Counted from the stretch's first letter, positions 46,263 to 55,890 are shown. The stretch is DNA of 64,000 nucleotides from Saprospiraceae bacterium (GCA_020628645.1 JAHDES010000022.1:30092-94091), one strand, 5' to 3'. Program-made: numbers and translations. The notes: generated from the sequence alone by a model not told the origin.

Positions 46263-48113
46263 TTATCTTAAAATGGTGAAATCTGCAGTTACCATGATGT
46301 AGTAAATGGCTTGTTCTACAATATCTTGCGAAGTATGATTGACATTTGAATTAATAACTTGCATAAGTGCATCTTCAATGATACTTCTTGTATTATCGGT
46401 CAATTCTCCATGACATAAAATTAAATCTAGTCGATCTAATAAAGCGGAAACACCTTCATTGTCTAAAACACCGATTTCATCTGAGAAATCTAGAAAAGGG
46501 GCATCTGCATTATTATTAGATAATCGACCATTATTGGTATTGACACTGGTAAAATTACGGAAGGGTTTATCTTTGATGGCGTCTTCGATGGTATTGAGAT
46601 AATGAATAGAAGAAACGGAGTGTAGAATTTGAAATTCAGGAGAAACCATTCCATTTGGAGCAACATATTCATCTTCTGCATACGACGGAACAAAGAAATT
46701 AAATACCGAAGGCGCCCCTTGAAAGGTTTGTTCTAACTCATCCGATAAGTTATTATAATCAGAAAACCATAATCTTCCAGAAGGACTATCTACGTCAAAC
46801 ACTTTACCAAGAATGGCTAATCGTTCTATAGGTTGACGCAATTTTCCTGTTGATGCTTCCTCTATGATTAAACAATCACGTGCTTCTGTATCGGTCAAGA
46901 TCGCTTTAAAGACCGCTTTTAAATCTCCTCGAATGCCTTGTCCATTATTATTGAAAACTGTTGCTACACGATTCACATAAGCGGGACTAGGATTTGATTT
47001 AACTAGATGTTGGATTAATCGGTAGGAGATAAAAGGCCCTACGTTTGGATGATTAAAAAGTATATCTAGGGCATCTTGTATATCTTCCATTCCTGTTTGA
47101 CCATCTGGAATTACAGTACCATCTAGCATCACTTTTTCGCCTTGCTCATGACGATCTTCCCACATAATCATGGGAATAGTTGCTTTATATTTAGAAAAAC
47201 CACGCCAAAAGACCAGCTCTTCACCCACCAAATCTGGATTAGCTTCTAAGTCGTATTCAGCACCTGATAGACCCGTAAAAACTTTGGCTAATTCCGTAAT
47301 ATCTTCATTGGTATAGGTAGGAATGCGTTCCCCAGAATCGTCCGTTTTATATGTTCCATCGTTATTTAATTCCCAAAGACCAATCGTGAATAACTGCATG
47401 ATTTCACGGGCATAATTTTCATCAGGCAAAGTACCTTTAGAAGGATCACTTTTTTGGTTTTGAAAGTGACTTAAATAACTTCCCATCATTGGATGCAGGG
47501 TCACTTGCGATAAAATATCTCTAAAATTACCAAATGCTCCTTCATATAAAATGTCATAAAAATCAGCTCCTCCAAATCCTTTTTTATGATGTTTGATGGT
47601 TCGAGTTGACATCACCAAAATTTGATGTAAAGCAAAAGCAGCTTTATTTCTCAATACATCTGAACCTTTGAATACTTTTTCCCAAAAGACAAAGTCGGTA
47701 TATTCTCGTCGTCGATCAATTGGAATTCCAGGTAGTTGAGTATGAATCAAATCTGATACTTCCTGATATTTACCATAGTATTCGTCTAAATAGGTGGTGT
47801 ATGGAAGTTCAAATTGTTCCTCAATCCAAGGTTCAATACCAATTTGAGTGACATACTCGATGTCTTCATAACTACCTCCAAATCCAGCTTGGGCCAAAAA
47901 ACGAGAAGCGCCCGCTAAATCAGGAAAAAAACCTGTACCATTTAAGGTAAGCGCTGCCGAGTCTAAATTTTGTGTTGGACTAGATTGTACACGTATGCCC
48001 ACATTATTGCCTGTACCGAAATGATCTTGATAGGTTTGTGCGATTAGCGAGAGGGAAGTCATACAAGTTATCCAAAGTATGGATAACCTTAATTTGAATA
48101 GGTTTCTTTTCAT
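46263..48113 (-). CDS. DUF1800 protein
   Basis: 616 residues with a signal peptide (1-26, ending LIAQ). The DUF1800 motifs are clear: SRFLAQAGFGGSYEDIEYV at the start; KAAFALHQILVMS; GGADFYDILYEGAFGNFRDILSQVTLHPMMGSYLSH; PDENYAREIMQLFTIGLWELNNDG; FTGLSG; and LVKSNPSPAYVNRVATVF. The family is of unknown function and regularly neighbours DUF1501 genes. It is the first gene of the pair. No T9SS tail is seen; the protein ends in MVTADFTILR. Confidence 0.92.
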   Translation of the reverse strand: MKRNLFKLRLSILWITCMTSLSLIAQTYQDHFGTGNNVGIRVQSSPTQNLDSAALTLNGTGFFPDLAGASRFLAQAGFGGSYEDIEYVTQIGIEPWIEEQFELPYTTYLDEYYGKYQEVSDLIHTQLPGIPIDRRREYTDFVFWEKVFKGSDVLRNKAAFALHQILVMSTRTIKHHKKGFGGADFYDILYEGAFGNFRDILSQVTLHPMMGSYLSHFQNQKSDPSKGTLPDENYAREIMQLFTIGLWELNNDGTYKTDDSGERIPTYTNEDITELAKVFTGLSGAEYDLEANPDLVGEELVFWRGFSKYKATIPMIMWEDRHEQGEKVMLDGTVIPDGQTGMEDIQDALDILFNHPNVGPFISYRLIQHLVKSNPSPAYVNRVATVFNNNGQGIRGDLKAVFKAILTDTEARDCLIIEEASTGKLRQPIERLAILGKVFDVDSPSGRLWFSDYNNLSDELEQTFQGAPSVFNFFVPSYAEDEYVAPNGMVSPEFQILHSVSSIHYLNTIEDAIKDKPFRNFTSVNTNNGRLSNNNADAPFLDFSDEIGVLDNEGVSALLDRLDLILCHGELTDNTRSIIEDALMQVINSNVNHTSQDIVEQAIYYIMVTADFTILR

Positions 48114-48437
48114 TTAATGAATAGTTTGACGTATACATTTGAGTAATACGATTGCTGTATTATTTATTGCTTAGAATTACGGGTATGATTGGGGGGATTT
48201 CACATACTAATAATTATGTGAAAACAATGTTGTGTTTATGTGGAGTAATTTGTTTCTTTTTAGATAAAGAAGGGGAAGTATGAATTCTAATAAGGAAAGA
48301 CTCACCTACTTTCAATACAAAAACCGTGACAAAAATAAGCGAGGTTTTCTGGAAATTATTTCAAGAACTAATAAAGACAGCTCAGTCTTTTGAAGACCTA
48401 CTTTTGGGATAGATTTTTTATTTTTTCCGTGAGTCTA
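48114..48437. other. Intergenic region upstream of the DUF1800/DUF1501 pair
   Basis: Contains the hairpin TTTCACAT-N10-ATGTGAAA near 48199-48225, an 8-bp inverted repeat AGACTCAC/GTGAGTCT (48298-48305 and 48429-48436), and ACAAAAATAAGCG (48329-48341), which recurs near 54438. No gene seen. Confidence 0.4.
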
Positions 48438-49310
48438 TTATAAATTAAAATGCAACAATTTGACATTATCTAATTGTATAGTCCCTGTACTTGTACCATC
48501 AGGTAATTGTGCGGCAAAACCAATTTGATAGCTTTCTAATCTTGAATTTGAAATGACTTCTGTTAGATTAATGTATACTTTGTTCCATGAATCAATGGTA
48601 TTTAAACCATGACTATAATACACCTCTTCCAAACCACTTATATCTAAACCAATGACACCAATTCCAAAAGGAATATTTGTTTTATAGTTAAGTTCTAAAT
48701 AAATAGCTACTGCTCCTGTTGTAGGAATATCTTCAAAACTGATACTAGTAGCCACTTCTACTATTGGATTGTCTGTATCTAAATGAATCACGCCAGATTG
48801 CCCTTCAAAAGCATCCACTTCAGAAAGTACAATTTGAGTATTGGTATTTGCATCTCTATCGTCATTTATGAAATGACCATCTTCAAAATCTTCTAATAGT
48901 AGAAAACTTAAATTATCTAAATAAGTGACAGTAGGTTGAATAGAAACTATTTCTCCTTCTACTAAATCAACTGTAGTTGTGTAGCGATCATAATAAGGAT
49001 AAATTACAGGAGAGGCAGAAATTCCATTGTCGCGAATGCCTGCATCAATATTGATTTCTGTTGAACCACTTGCTAAAATAGGGACGCGGGCAGGCAAAGG
49101 GAAAACACCTATGAGATCAGGACCTGCAAAAACAGTAGCTTCTGTTATTTTCGCTGAATTACTTCCTTGTGTATTAGAATTAGTTTGCAAATCGATGCTC
49201 TCGATTTCTATGTAAGCAGGGATTTGTTCTACAGGATTAATCAGTTCACAATTACTAAGAATGATCGCGATTAAGCCTAAAAACAAAGGATATAAAATTA
49301 TATTTTTCAT
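48438..49310 (-). CDS. Surface lipoprotein, function unknown
   Basis: 290 residues from the ATG at 49310 (MKNIILYPLFLGLIAIILSNC), which places a lipobox Cys near 21; an upstream ATG at 49370 adds a hydrophilic stretch and is less likely. The mature part has two beta-rich regions: one around TEATVFAGPDLIGVFPLPARVPILASGSTEINIDAGI, and one around EVATSISFEDIPTTGAVAIYLELNYKTN and TIQLDNVKLLHFNL, which resembles carbohydrate-binding jelly-roll folds. No catalytic motif. It is probably monocistronic. Confidence 0.65.
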   Translation of the reverse strand: MKNIILYPLFLGLIAIILSNCELINPVEQIPAYIEIESIDLQTNSNTQGSNSAKITEATVFAGPDLIGVFPLPARVPILASGSTEINIDAGIRDNGISASPVIYPYYDRYTTTVDLVEGEIVSIQPTVTYLDNLSFLLLEDFEDGHFINDDRDANTNTQIVLSEVDAFEGQSGVIHLDTDNPIVEVATSISFEDIPTTGAVAIYLELNYKTNIPFGIGVIGLDISGLEEVYYSHGLNTIDSWNKVYINLTEVISNSRLESYQIGFAAQLPDGTSTGTIQLDNVKLLHFNL

Positions 49311-49429
49311 TCGCTGGAAGCTTTTCAGTTTATCACAAGAAATCGTTGAACTTATAATTGATCCTTGCACTTAGATGAATACGTTTGTTGTATAACGAGT
49401 TAAATCTGGTTTAATGCTGTTACAAGCAA

Positions 49430-50413
49430 TTATATTTTGACGGCTTTTTGCTCTATTTGCTCAATTATCTGATAGGCGACTTTTAAAGCTTCATACCCAT
49501 CACGGATCGAGACTAAAGGCGTTGCATTGGTTTCGATACTTTGGGCAAAGGTTTCGATTTCCATTTTAATGGCATTTGTTGGTTCTGTCTCAGGCATATT
49601 GATTTGAATGTACTTAGAACCATCTGGGGTTGGTAATTCCATTAGATTCTCGGTATTCGAAGGAAGATTATCTTGTTCATACAATCGAATCACCTGTGCT
49701 TTTTTATCTAAAAAATCCAAACTGATATAGGCATCTTTTTGAAAGAAACGCACCTTTCGCATTTGTTTCAATGAAATACGACTTGCTGTTAAATTAGCCA
49801 CACAACCATTTTCAAATTCTATTCGTGCATTACTAATATCAGGGGTTTTACTGACCACAGCTACACCATTTGCTTGTATACTTTTAACGGTAGAATTAAC
49901 CAGTTTTAATACAATATCCAAATCATGAATCATCAAATCTAAAACCACCGAAACATCCGTACCTCTAGGATTAAAAGTAGCCAATCGATGCGCTTCGATA
50001 AACATCGGATGCAAGGGTAAATCACCTAATGAAAGCAATGCAGGATTAAACCGTTCTACATGTCCCACTTGAACTTTCACCTCATATTCTTCACTCAAGC
50101 GTACCAATTCTTCGGCTTCTTCAACGGTATGCGTCAAAGGTTTTTCAATAAAAACATGTTTGCCCGCTTGAATTGCTTTAGCAGCCAATTCAAAATGGGT
50201 AATGGTAGGTGTTACAATATCTATAATGTCTACTTCATTAAGAAGCTCATCAAAATTATCAAAACGATTTACCCCAAAACGCTCTATTGCTTGTGCAGCA
50301 TTGGTATCATCTGGATCATAAAAACCGATTAACTCAATTGATTCAATTAACTGAATACATTTGATGTGAATTTTCCCAAGATGACCTGCACCTAAAACCC
50401 CAATTCGTAACAT
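49430..50413 (-). CDS. Gfo/Idh/MocA-family oxidoreductase
   Basis: 327 residues. The N-terminal Rossmann fold opens with LRIGVLGAGHLGKIHIKCI. DIVTPTITHFELAAKAIQAGKHVFIEKPLTHTVEEAEEL contains the EKP motif whose Lys is catalytic in this family. GTDVSVVLDLMIHDLDIVLKLV carries the second set of catalytic residues (Asp/His). The enzymes oxidise or reduce sugars and related alcohols with NAD(P); specific substrate unknown. Divergent from the transketolase genes with a shared, symmetric promoter region (50439-50483). Confidence 0.93.
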   Translation of the reverse strand: MLRIGVLGAGHLGKIHIKCIQLIESIELIGFYDPDDTNAAQAIERFGVNRFDNFDELLNEVDIIDIVTPTITHFELAAKAIQAGKHVFIEKPLTHTVEEAEELVRLSEEYEVKVQVGHVERFNPALLSLGDLPLHPMFIEAHRLATFNPRGTDVSVVLDLMIHDLDIVLKLVNSTVKSIQANGVAVVSKTPDISNARIEFENGCVANLTASRISLKQMRKVRFFQKDAYISLDFLDKKAQVIRLYEQDNLPSNTENLMELPTPDGSKYIQINMPETEPTNAIKMEIETFAQSIETNATPLVSIRDGYEALKVAYQIIEQIEQKAVKI

Positions 50414-50438
50414 GTGGATAACTTAGTTTAAAACTTTC

Positions 50439-50483
50439 CTACAAAAGTAAAGATCAAGGATGGAAAAATTTCTACTTTTGTAG
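50439..50483. promoter_or_regulatory. Divergent promoter region with an 11-bp inverted repeat
   Basis: CTACAAAAGTA (50439-50449) and TACTTTTGTAG (50473-50483) are perfect inverted copies. Each contains TACTTTTG, a TAnnTTTG -7 element: one on the minus strand for the Gfo/Idh/MocA gene (29 bp before its ATG), one on the plus strand for transketolase (98 bp before its ATG). It could also be an operator for a dimeric regulator. Confidence 0.5.
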
Positions 50484-50577
50484 CTTAAATTCAGGTTTTT
50501 GATAAATTACTGGATTTTTCCACTCAATTAAGCCCAAATTTTTTCTAATTGCTTTTATTTAAAAACCTCATCAAAGC

Positions 50578-51426
50578 ATGGCTGATATTCAACATTTACA
50601 AAAAGTAGCCTCTCAAGTACGACGAGACATTATTCGCCAAACGCATTTAGCGGCTAGTGGTCACCCTGGAGGTTCACTAGGCTGTACCGATTTCTTTACG
50701 GCGCTTTATTTTGAAATTATGGAGCATGATCCAAGTTTCAATATGGATGGTAACAATGAAGATATGTTCTTTTTATCGAATGGGCATATTTCTCCTGTTT
50801 TTTATAGTGTCTTGGCACATTCTGGTTATTTCCCTAAAGATGAATTAAGTACGTTCCGAAAGATAGATTCACGTTTGCAAGGACATCCAGCTACACATGA
50901 AGGGCTTCCAGGCATACGCGTTGCGTCAGGTTCCTTAGGACAGGGCATTTCAGTAGCTATTGGAGTGGCTTTGGCAAAAAAAATGAATGGAGATGATAAA
51001 ACCGTCTTTGTTTTAACGGGAGATGGAGAATTGCAAGAAGGGCAAATTTGGGAAGCAGCGATGTTTGCGCCCCATCATAAAGTAGATAATCTCATTCTTA
51101 CCGTAGATTGGAATGGACAACAGATTGATGGCCCGACGAAAGCAGTGATGGCATTAGGCGATTTAGAAGCTAAATTCAAGGCTTTTGGTTGGGATGTAAT
51201 GCACATGGAAGGCAACGATATGGAAGCAGTAGTGGCTGGTTTGAACGAGGCTAAATCTCGTACTGGAAAAGGAAAACCAATTTGTATCCTCATGAAAACA
51301 GAAATGGGCTATGGTGTAGACTTTATGCAAGGCACGCACAAATGGCACGGAAAAGCCACCAATGCGGAGCAAACAGAAAATGCCTTATCTCAATTAGAAG
51401 AAACGCTAGGAGATTATGCTGCTTAA
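50578..51426 (+). CDS. Transketolase, N-terminal subunit
   Basis: 282 residues covering the thiamine-diphosphate-binding half: AASGHPGGSLGCTDFF, LSNGHISPVFYSVL, GHPATHEGLPGIRVASGSLGQG, and TGDGELQEGQIWEAAMFAPHHKVDNLILTVDWNGQQIDG, which holds the GDG...N metal/TPP motif. Transketolase moves two-carbon units between sugar phosphates in the non-oxidative pentose-phosphate pathway. In many Bacteroidota and archaea it is split in two genes; the second half follows 109 bp downstream. Confidence 0.95.
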   Translation: MADIQHLQKVASQVRRDIIRQTHLAASGHPGGSLGCTDFFTALYFEIMEHDPSFNMDGNNEDMFFLSNGHISPVFYSVLAHSGYFPKDELSTFRKIDSRLQGHPATHEGLPGIRVASGSLGQGISVAIGVALAKKMNGDDKTVFVLTGDGELQEGQIWEAAMFAPHHKVDNLILTVDWNGQQIDGPTKAVMALGDLEAKFKAFGWDVMHMEGNDMEAVVAGLNEAKSRTGKGKPICILMKTEMGYGVDFMQGTHKWHGKATNAEQTENALSQLEETLGDYAA

Positions 51427-51438
51427 TTTATGTTACTT

Positions 51439-51465
51439 CGTTGGACGACTTGGAGTCGTACTACG
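51439..51465. repeat. REP-like palindrome R4
   Basis: ACGACTTGGAGTCGT (51445-51459) lies inside a longer inverted region. Its reverse complement matches R5 at 55541-55577. It sits between the two transketolase genes. Confidence 0.6.
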
Positions 51466-51535
51466 AATAAATTAACGGTTTTTTAGGTGACTAAAGCTCA
51501 ATCTTAGAAATTCTACCTTTTTCAAATTTTAATTT

Positions 51536-52516
51536 ATGTTAGCTGCAAAAAATAAATCAATGCTAGATCAACTTATAAATACTGGAAATAAATCGACTCG
51601 TGATGGTTTTGGTGCTGGATTGCTCGAAGTAGGTCGTCAAAATAGTGAAGTCGTAGCTCTTTGTGCCGACTTAATTGGTTCACTCAAAATGCAAGCTTTT
51701 ATTGATGAATATCCTGATCGCTTCTTTCAAATCGGAATTGCAGAAGCCAATATGATGGGAATCGCCTCAGGTTTGGCGATTGCAGGTAAAATTCCTTATA
51801 CAGGTACGTTTGCCAATTTCTCGACAGGTCGTGTCTACGATCAAATTCGTCAATCCATTGCCTATTCTCATAAAAATGTGAAAATCTGTGCTTCTCATGC
51901 AGGTTTAACGCTTGGTGAAGATGGAGCTACGCACCAAATATTAGAAGATATGGGGATGATGAAAATGCTCCCTGGTATGTGTGTCATTAATCCTTGTGAT
52001 TATAATCAAACCAAAGCGGCTACAATTGCGATTGCCGATCATCATGGCCCCGTTTACTTGCGTTTTGGTCGCCCAGGTTGGCCTAATTTCACGCCTGCGG
52101 ATCAAAAATTTGAAATTGGGAAAGCCCTTTTATTGAGTGAAGGAGCAGATGTAACGATTTTTTCTACGGGACATTTGGTTTGGAAAACGATAGAAGCAGC
52201 AAAAGCTTTAGCAGAAGAAGGGGTGAGCGTAGAATTGATCAATATTCACACCATCAAACCATTGGATGAAGCGGCTATTTTAGCTTCGGCTAAAAAGACA
52301 GGCTGTGTAGTAACAGCGGAAGAACATCAAATGAATGGGGGATTAGGAGATAGCGTAGCACAAGTATTGGCGCGTCAATTACCTACTCCGATTGAATATG
52401 TAGCAGTAAACGATTCCTTTGGTGAAAGTGGTAAACCTGCTGACTTATTAGATAAATATGGTTTGAGTACCCAACACGTCATTGATGCGGCGAAGCGTGC
52501 GATAGCAAGAAAGTAG
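51536..52516 (+). CDS. Transketolase, C-terminal subunit
   Basis: 326 residues with the pyrimidine-binding and C-terminal domains: RFFQIGIAEANMMGIASGLAIAGKIPYTGTFANF holds the catalytic Glu region, SHAGLTLGEDGATHQILEDMGMMKMLPGM is typical, and VTAEEHQMNGGLGDSVAQVL and DSFGESGKPADLLDKYGL mark the final domain. It works as a heterodimer or heterotetramer with the preceding gene product. The 109-bp gap between them contains a REP-like palindrome (R4) and could affect the ratio of the two chains. Confidence 0.95.
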   Translation: MLAAKNKSMLDQLINTGNKSTRDGFGAGLLEVGRQNSEVVALCADLIGSLKMQAFIDEYPDRFFQIGIAEANMMGIASGLAIAGKIPYTGTFANFSTGRVYDQIRQSIAYSHKNVKICASHAGLTLGEDGATHQILEDMGMMKMLPGMCVINPCDYNQTKAATIAIADHHGPVYLRFGRPGWPNFTPADQKFEIGKALLLSEGADVTIFSTGHLVWKTIEAAKALAEEGVSVELINIHTIKPLDEAAILASAKKTGCVVTAEEHQMNGGLGDSVAQVLARQLPTPIEYVAVNDSFGESGKPADLLDKYGLSTQHVIDAAKRAIARK

Positions 52517-52518
52517 AA

Positions 52519-53787
52519 TTATACTTTTAATAAATCACTCCATCGGACAGTATATTTTGGCGATAGGAAATTCTGGCGATGCTTGAATTTGGGTTGTGGC
52601 CCACAAGAAGCGTAGTACAAGGTATTACGCCCCATCTTTTTGTTCAGTTGATCCATGACTTTACAAGCAGTTTGCATTTTTTTTTGATTGTTGAGCGATT
52701 TAAAAAGATGTAATTGTTTACTGCTTTTAGGTTGAAGTCGTCCTGCCAAAACACCTGCTTTTTTATAGGCGACATCCGTTTCATACAATTGTTGAATCAG
52801 TTGATAAGCATAATTAATGAGTTCGCTCGTATTAGAAGTAGCCAAGGGCAATTCTATGGTTTTGATATAATGGGTTCGACGGCTTGCGTTATTAGGTTTA
52901 AAACGATTGGTCATCATAAAAACCGTTAGATGTTGCGTTTCTTGTTCATGTTGGCGTAGTTTCTCCCCCAATCGACTTGCATAAATGGAGATGGCTTCTT
53001 GTAATTTTTCTAATGTTGTAATTTCTTGATCGAAGGAACGAGAAACCATTAATTGTTTTCGAACAGTGATCGGCTCTTCTAATGACAAACAGGGAATTCC
53101 CTTCAATTCTTTAATCATTCGTAGTCCAACAATACCAAATTCCTTATGCATCCAGCCTTCGGGCAGTTGTTGTAAATCATAAACTGTTTCTAGATGTAAA
53201 TGCTTTAATCGTCTTTGATAACCAGCTCCAATTCCCCATATTTTATTAATAGCAATATTGCGCAATATCGGATCATTTGGCGTTAATACATACACGGGTG
53301 TTTTACTTATTTTTTTGGCTATATGATTGGCTAATTTTGATAAAGTTTTTGTAGGTGCAATTCCAACACTAGTAGGTAAGCCTGTACCACGTAAAATAGT
53401 TTGTTGTAAATTATTACCATAGTTTTGTAAATCGCTAATTTGCTGATGATAAAAATTTAATAATAAGAAAGCTTCATCTATTGAATAAACCTCCACATCG
53501 GCACAATGTTGTTGTAAAATATCCATCACTCGCGCAGACATATCTCCATAGAGGGTATAATTACTAGAAAAAATTTTGACCTTCCCTTTTTTTAATAAGG
53601 GCTTTATTTTAAAATAAGGCACCCCCATTTCAATCCCCAATGCTTTGGCTTCTTCGCTACGTGCAATAACGCATCCATCATTATTAGATAGAACCACAAT
53701 AGGCACATCTTGAAGTTGGGGCTGAAAGACACGTTCACAAGACGCATAAAAATTATTACAATCTACTAAAGCATACCAGTGTATCAT
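52519..53787 (-). CDS. umuC: UmuC-like Y-family DNA polymerase
   Basis: 422 residues. [45 protein letters not shown] is the palm/finger start with the catalytic Asp; [13 protein letters not shown] contains the second acidic pair. [25 protein letters not shown] is the helix-hairpin-helix part, and the little finger follows. It ends in the UmuC-type tail with [36 protein letters not shown]. It copies damaged DNA with UmuD'. It overlaps umuD by 4 bp and is certainly cotranscribed. Confidence 0.95.
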   Translation of the reverse strand: MIHWYALVDCNNFYASCERVFQPQLQDVPIVVLSNNDGCVIARSEEAKALGIEMGVPYFKIKPLLKKGKVKIFSSNYTLYGDMSARVMDILQQHCADVEVYSIDEAFLLLNFYHQQISDLQNYGNNLQQTILRGTGLPTSVGIAPTKTLSKLANHIAKKISKTPVYVLTPNDPILRNIAINKIWGIGAGYQRRLKHLHLETVYDLQQLPEGWMHKEFGIVGLRMIKELKGIPCLSLEEPITVRKQLMVSRSFDQEITTLEKLQEAISIYASRLGEKLRQHEQETQHLTVFMMTNRFKPNNASRRTHYIKTIELPLATSNTSELINYAYQLIQQLYETDVAYKKAGVLAGRLQPKSSKQLHLFKSLNNQKKMQTACKVMDQLNKKMGRNTLYYASCGPQPKFKHRQNFLSPKYTVRWSDLLKV

Positions 53788-54224
53788 AGTTCTTTAGGAT
53801 TGTGAATAACCGCCGTGACCACTCCCCATACTTGGAAATCTTCTCGTCCTGTAATTTCCATAGTGGGATATTGCTTGTTTTCTGCTTTGAGAAAATAACG
53901 ATCGTTATTTTTGATAAAGCGTTTGAGCGTAAATTCTCCTGCTAAAACAGCTACAATAACATCTTTATTTTTAGCCCGAAGTGATTTATCAACAATCAAA
54001 ATATCATTTGGATAAATCCCCGCACCAATCATAGACATCCCTTCTACTCGAAGAAAAAAAGTAGTCGACGGATTTTTAATTAGATAGCGATCAAGACTTA
54101 AATTTTCTTCCAAATAATCATCAGCAGGAGAAGCAAATCCTGCGGATACCGATTCATAATACGCTATTTTACAGTCGCGAAGCTTTGTCGTTAGCTCCAC
54201 CGCATCAACCATTAAGAGTCTCAT
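53784..54224 (-). CDS. umuD: UmuD-like self-cleaving S24 peptidase
   Basis: 146 residues. The cleavage site is probably A28-G29 in [10 protein letters not shown] (E. coli UmuD cuts at a CG at the same place). Ser64 in EGMSM and Lys101 in EFTLKRF form the catalytic dyad of LexA/UmuD proteases. There is no DNA-binding domain, so it is a polymerase subunit, not a repressor. It is the first gene of the umuDC pair. No standard LexA box is seen upstream; a palindrome at 54319-54343 is a candidate operator. Confidence 0.93.
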   Translation of the reverse strand: MRLLMVDAVELTTKLRDCKIAYYESVSAGFASPADDYLEENLSLDRYLIKNPSTTFFLRVEGMSMIGAGIYPNDILIVDKSLRAKNKDVIVAVLAGEFTLKRFIKNNDRYFLKAENKQYPTMEITGREDFQVWGVVTAVIHNPKEL

Positions 54225-54318
54225 GTATGTAGTGTTGTACTGGTGTTACCTCCTGTTTTGGCAAAAAATAGTATAGGACAATTCTGATGTAGGAATAGAA
54301 TTATCAAACTAATAGCCT

Positions 54319-54343
54319 TTCATTAGTAGACCACTAATGAAAT
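54319..54343. promoter_or_regulatory. Palindrome upstream of umuDC, candidate operator
   Basis: TTTCATTAGT and ACTAATGAAA (54319-54328, 54334-54343) are perfect 10-bp arms around 5 bp. It lies about 95 bp upstream of the umuD start. Function as a damage-response operator is only inference. The rest of the 54225-54550 gap shows no gene. Confidence 0.35.
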
Positions 54344-54550
54344 TAATGTGTGCCGGAAACAGAAGAGGAATAAATTAAGCGATTGTTGTATTGATTTTAT
54401 AGCACCTTTAGATAATATAAATATATTCAATACACGACACAAAAATAAGCGGAGTGATGGAATAAGGCAAATTTTAAAACATATTTTTTGAAAATATTTG
54501 TTTTAAAAATAAAAATACTAAGTTGTTATAGGTTTTGATAGATAAGACGC

Positions 54551-55519
54551 TTACCCCAAAATCTCTACCATTTCCAATAATTCTGGTTTGATTTCTTCAT
54601 GATGTTTGGTGGCTTTATCAAAAGGAATGTAGCTCGTTTCATTATGAATTTGTCCAATCATACAACCTTTTTTACCATCGAGTAGTGCTTTGACCGCTTC
54701 CATCCCCATACGACTCGCCCGCACACGCTCCATAGCAGTAGGACGACCACCCCGCTGAATGTGCCCAAGGATGCTTACCTTCACTTCATAGTAATCCATT
54801 CGTTTTTTAACGGCTTCAGCAATTTGGAATGCACCACCAGCATCATCTCCTTCAGCGACAATAACGATACTAGCGGTTTTCTTATTTTCATAGTTTTGTT
54901 TTAAAGAAGCTACTAAGGCATCCATATCCGTTTTGGTTTCAGGGACTAAAACAGCCTCTGCTCCAGAAGCAATAGCAGAACGTAGTGCTATAAAACCGGC
55001 ATCACGCCCCATTACTTCTATGAAAAAGAGTCGATTGTGTGCATTTGCGGTATCCTTGATTTTATCAATGGCATCCATTGCTGTATTGATGGCTGTATCG
55101 TACCCAATCGTGAAATCTGTTCCAAACAAATCATTATCAATCGTACCGGGGCAACCAACAAAAGGAATTGTATGTTCTTTCATAAAAACGGAAGCTCCAG
55201 AAAAAGTGCCATCTCCTCCAATTGCTACAACGCCTTCGATTCCTGCCTTTTGAAGTTGTTCATAAGCCAATTGTCGACCTTCTTTTGTTCGGAAGCGATT
55301 GGAACGAGCGGATTGTAATATCGTTCCTCCTTGATGAAGGATACCACTTACTGAATGAGCTGACATGGCATGGAAATCTCCATCAATCATTCCTTCGTAG
55401 CCACGTTTGATGCCAATTACATCTAAATTGTGATAAATTCCTGTACGAACTACGGCTCTAAGGCAAGCATTCATGCCTGGTGCATCTCCACCTGAAGTAA
55501 AAACGGCTATTTTTTTCAT
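54551..55519 (-). CDS. pfkA: ATP-dependent 6-phosphofructokinase
   Basis: 322 residues, the usual bacterial PfkA length. FTSGGDAPGMNACLRAVVR binds ATP phosphates; AIGGDGTFSGA and PGTIDNDLFGTDFTIGYDTA (catalytic Asp) follow. VEVMGRDAGF is represented by FIEVMGRDAGFIAL, and ILGHIQRGGRPTAMER binds fructose-6-phosphate. The Gly after GGDG marks ATP, not pyrophosphate, as phosphate donor. Catalyses the committed step of glycolysis. Monocistronic; a REP-like palindrome (R5) lies just upstream. Confidence 0.97.
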   Translation of the reverse strand: MKKIAVFTSGGDAPGMNACLRAVVRTGIYHNLDVIGIKRGYEGMIDGDFHAMSAHSVSGILHQGGTILQSARSNRFRTKEGRQLAYEQLQKAGIEGVVAIGGDGTFSGASVFMKEHTIPFVGCPGTIDNDLFGTDFTIGYDTAINTAMDAIDKIKDTANAHNRLFFIEVMGRDAGFIALRSAIASGAEAVLVPETKTDMDALVASLKQNYENKKTASIVIVAEGDDAGGAFQIAEAVKKRMDYYEVKVSILGHIQRGGRPTAMERVRASRMGMEAVKALLDGKKGCMIGQIHNETSYIPFDKATKHHEEIKPELLEMVEILG

Positions 55520-55540
55520 TCAAAAAATTATTTTATGAAT

Positions 55541-55577
55541 CGGAGTACGACCTCTAAGTCGTCCGACGATTAAATTT
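55541..55577. repeat. REP-like palindrome R5
   Basis: ACGACCTCTAAGTCGTCCGA at its core (starting 55548), followed by CGATTAAATT. Matches R4 in reverse orientation and R3 in direct orientation. It starts 21 bp upstream of the pfkA start. Confidence 0.6.
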
Positions 55578-55781
55578 ATTTTCCTAAAATGGGAAATTTT
55601 CTTGTTTTGAGAATGTTGTTTTGGGCTAAAAAAACAAATTAGCATTTTTTTATACAAAAAAAATAAAATTATAACTTTTTGCTGCTGTCACAAAACTGAG
55701 GCTAATAAATTTATTCATAGACAAATTTTAGAGTAAACAAACTTCTTGGCGGGTGCTATTTCCAAAGAATTAAAAATCTTT

Positions 55782-55789
55782 TATTTTTG
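55782..55789 (+). promoter_or_regulatory. Candidate -7 element (TATTTTTG) of yebC
   Basis: TATTTTTG followed by C fits TAnnTTTG, 101 bp before the yebC start. No convincing -33 TTG. Confidence 0.35.
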
Positions 55790-55890
55790 CAGTACTTTTT
55801 TAATATAGATCGTTATTCTATTAGTAGAAAAGATAATTAGTACTAAACTAAATGTCTATGATCTAAAACATCTAATAATCTAAATTAATA

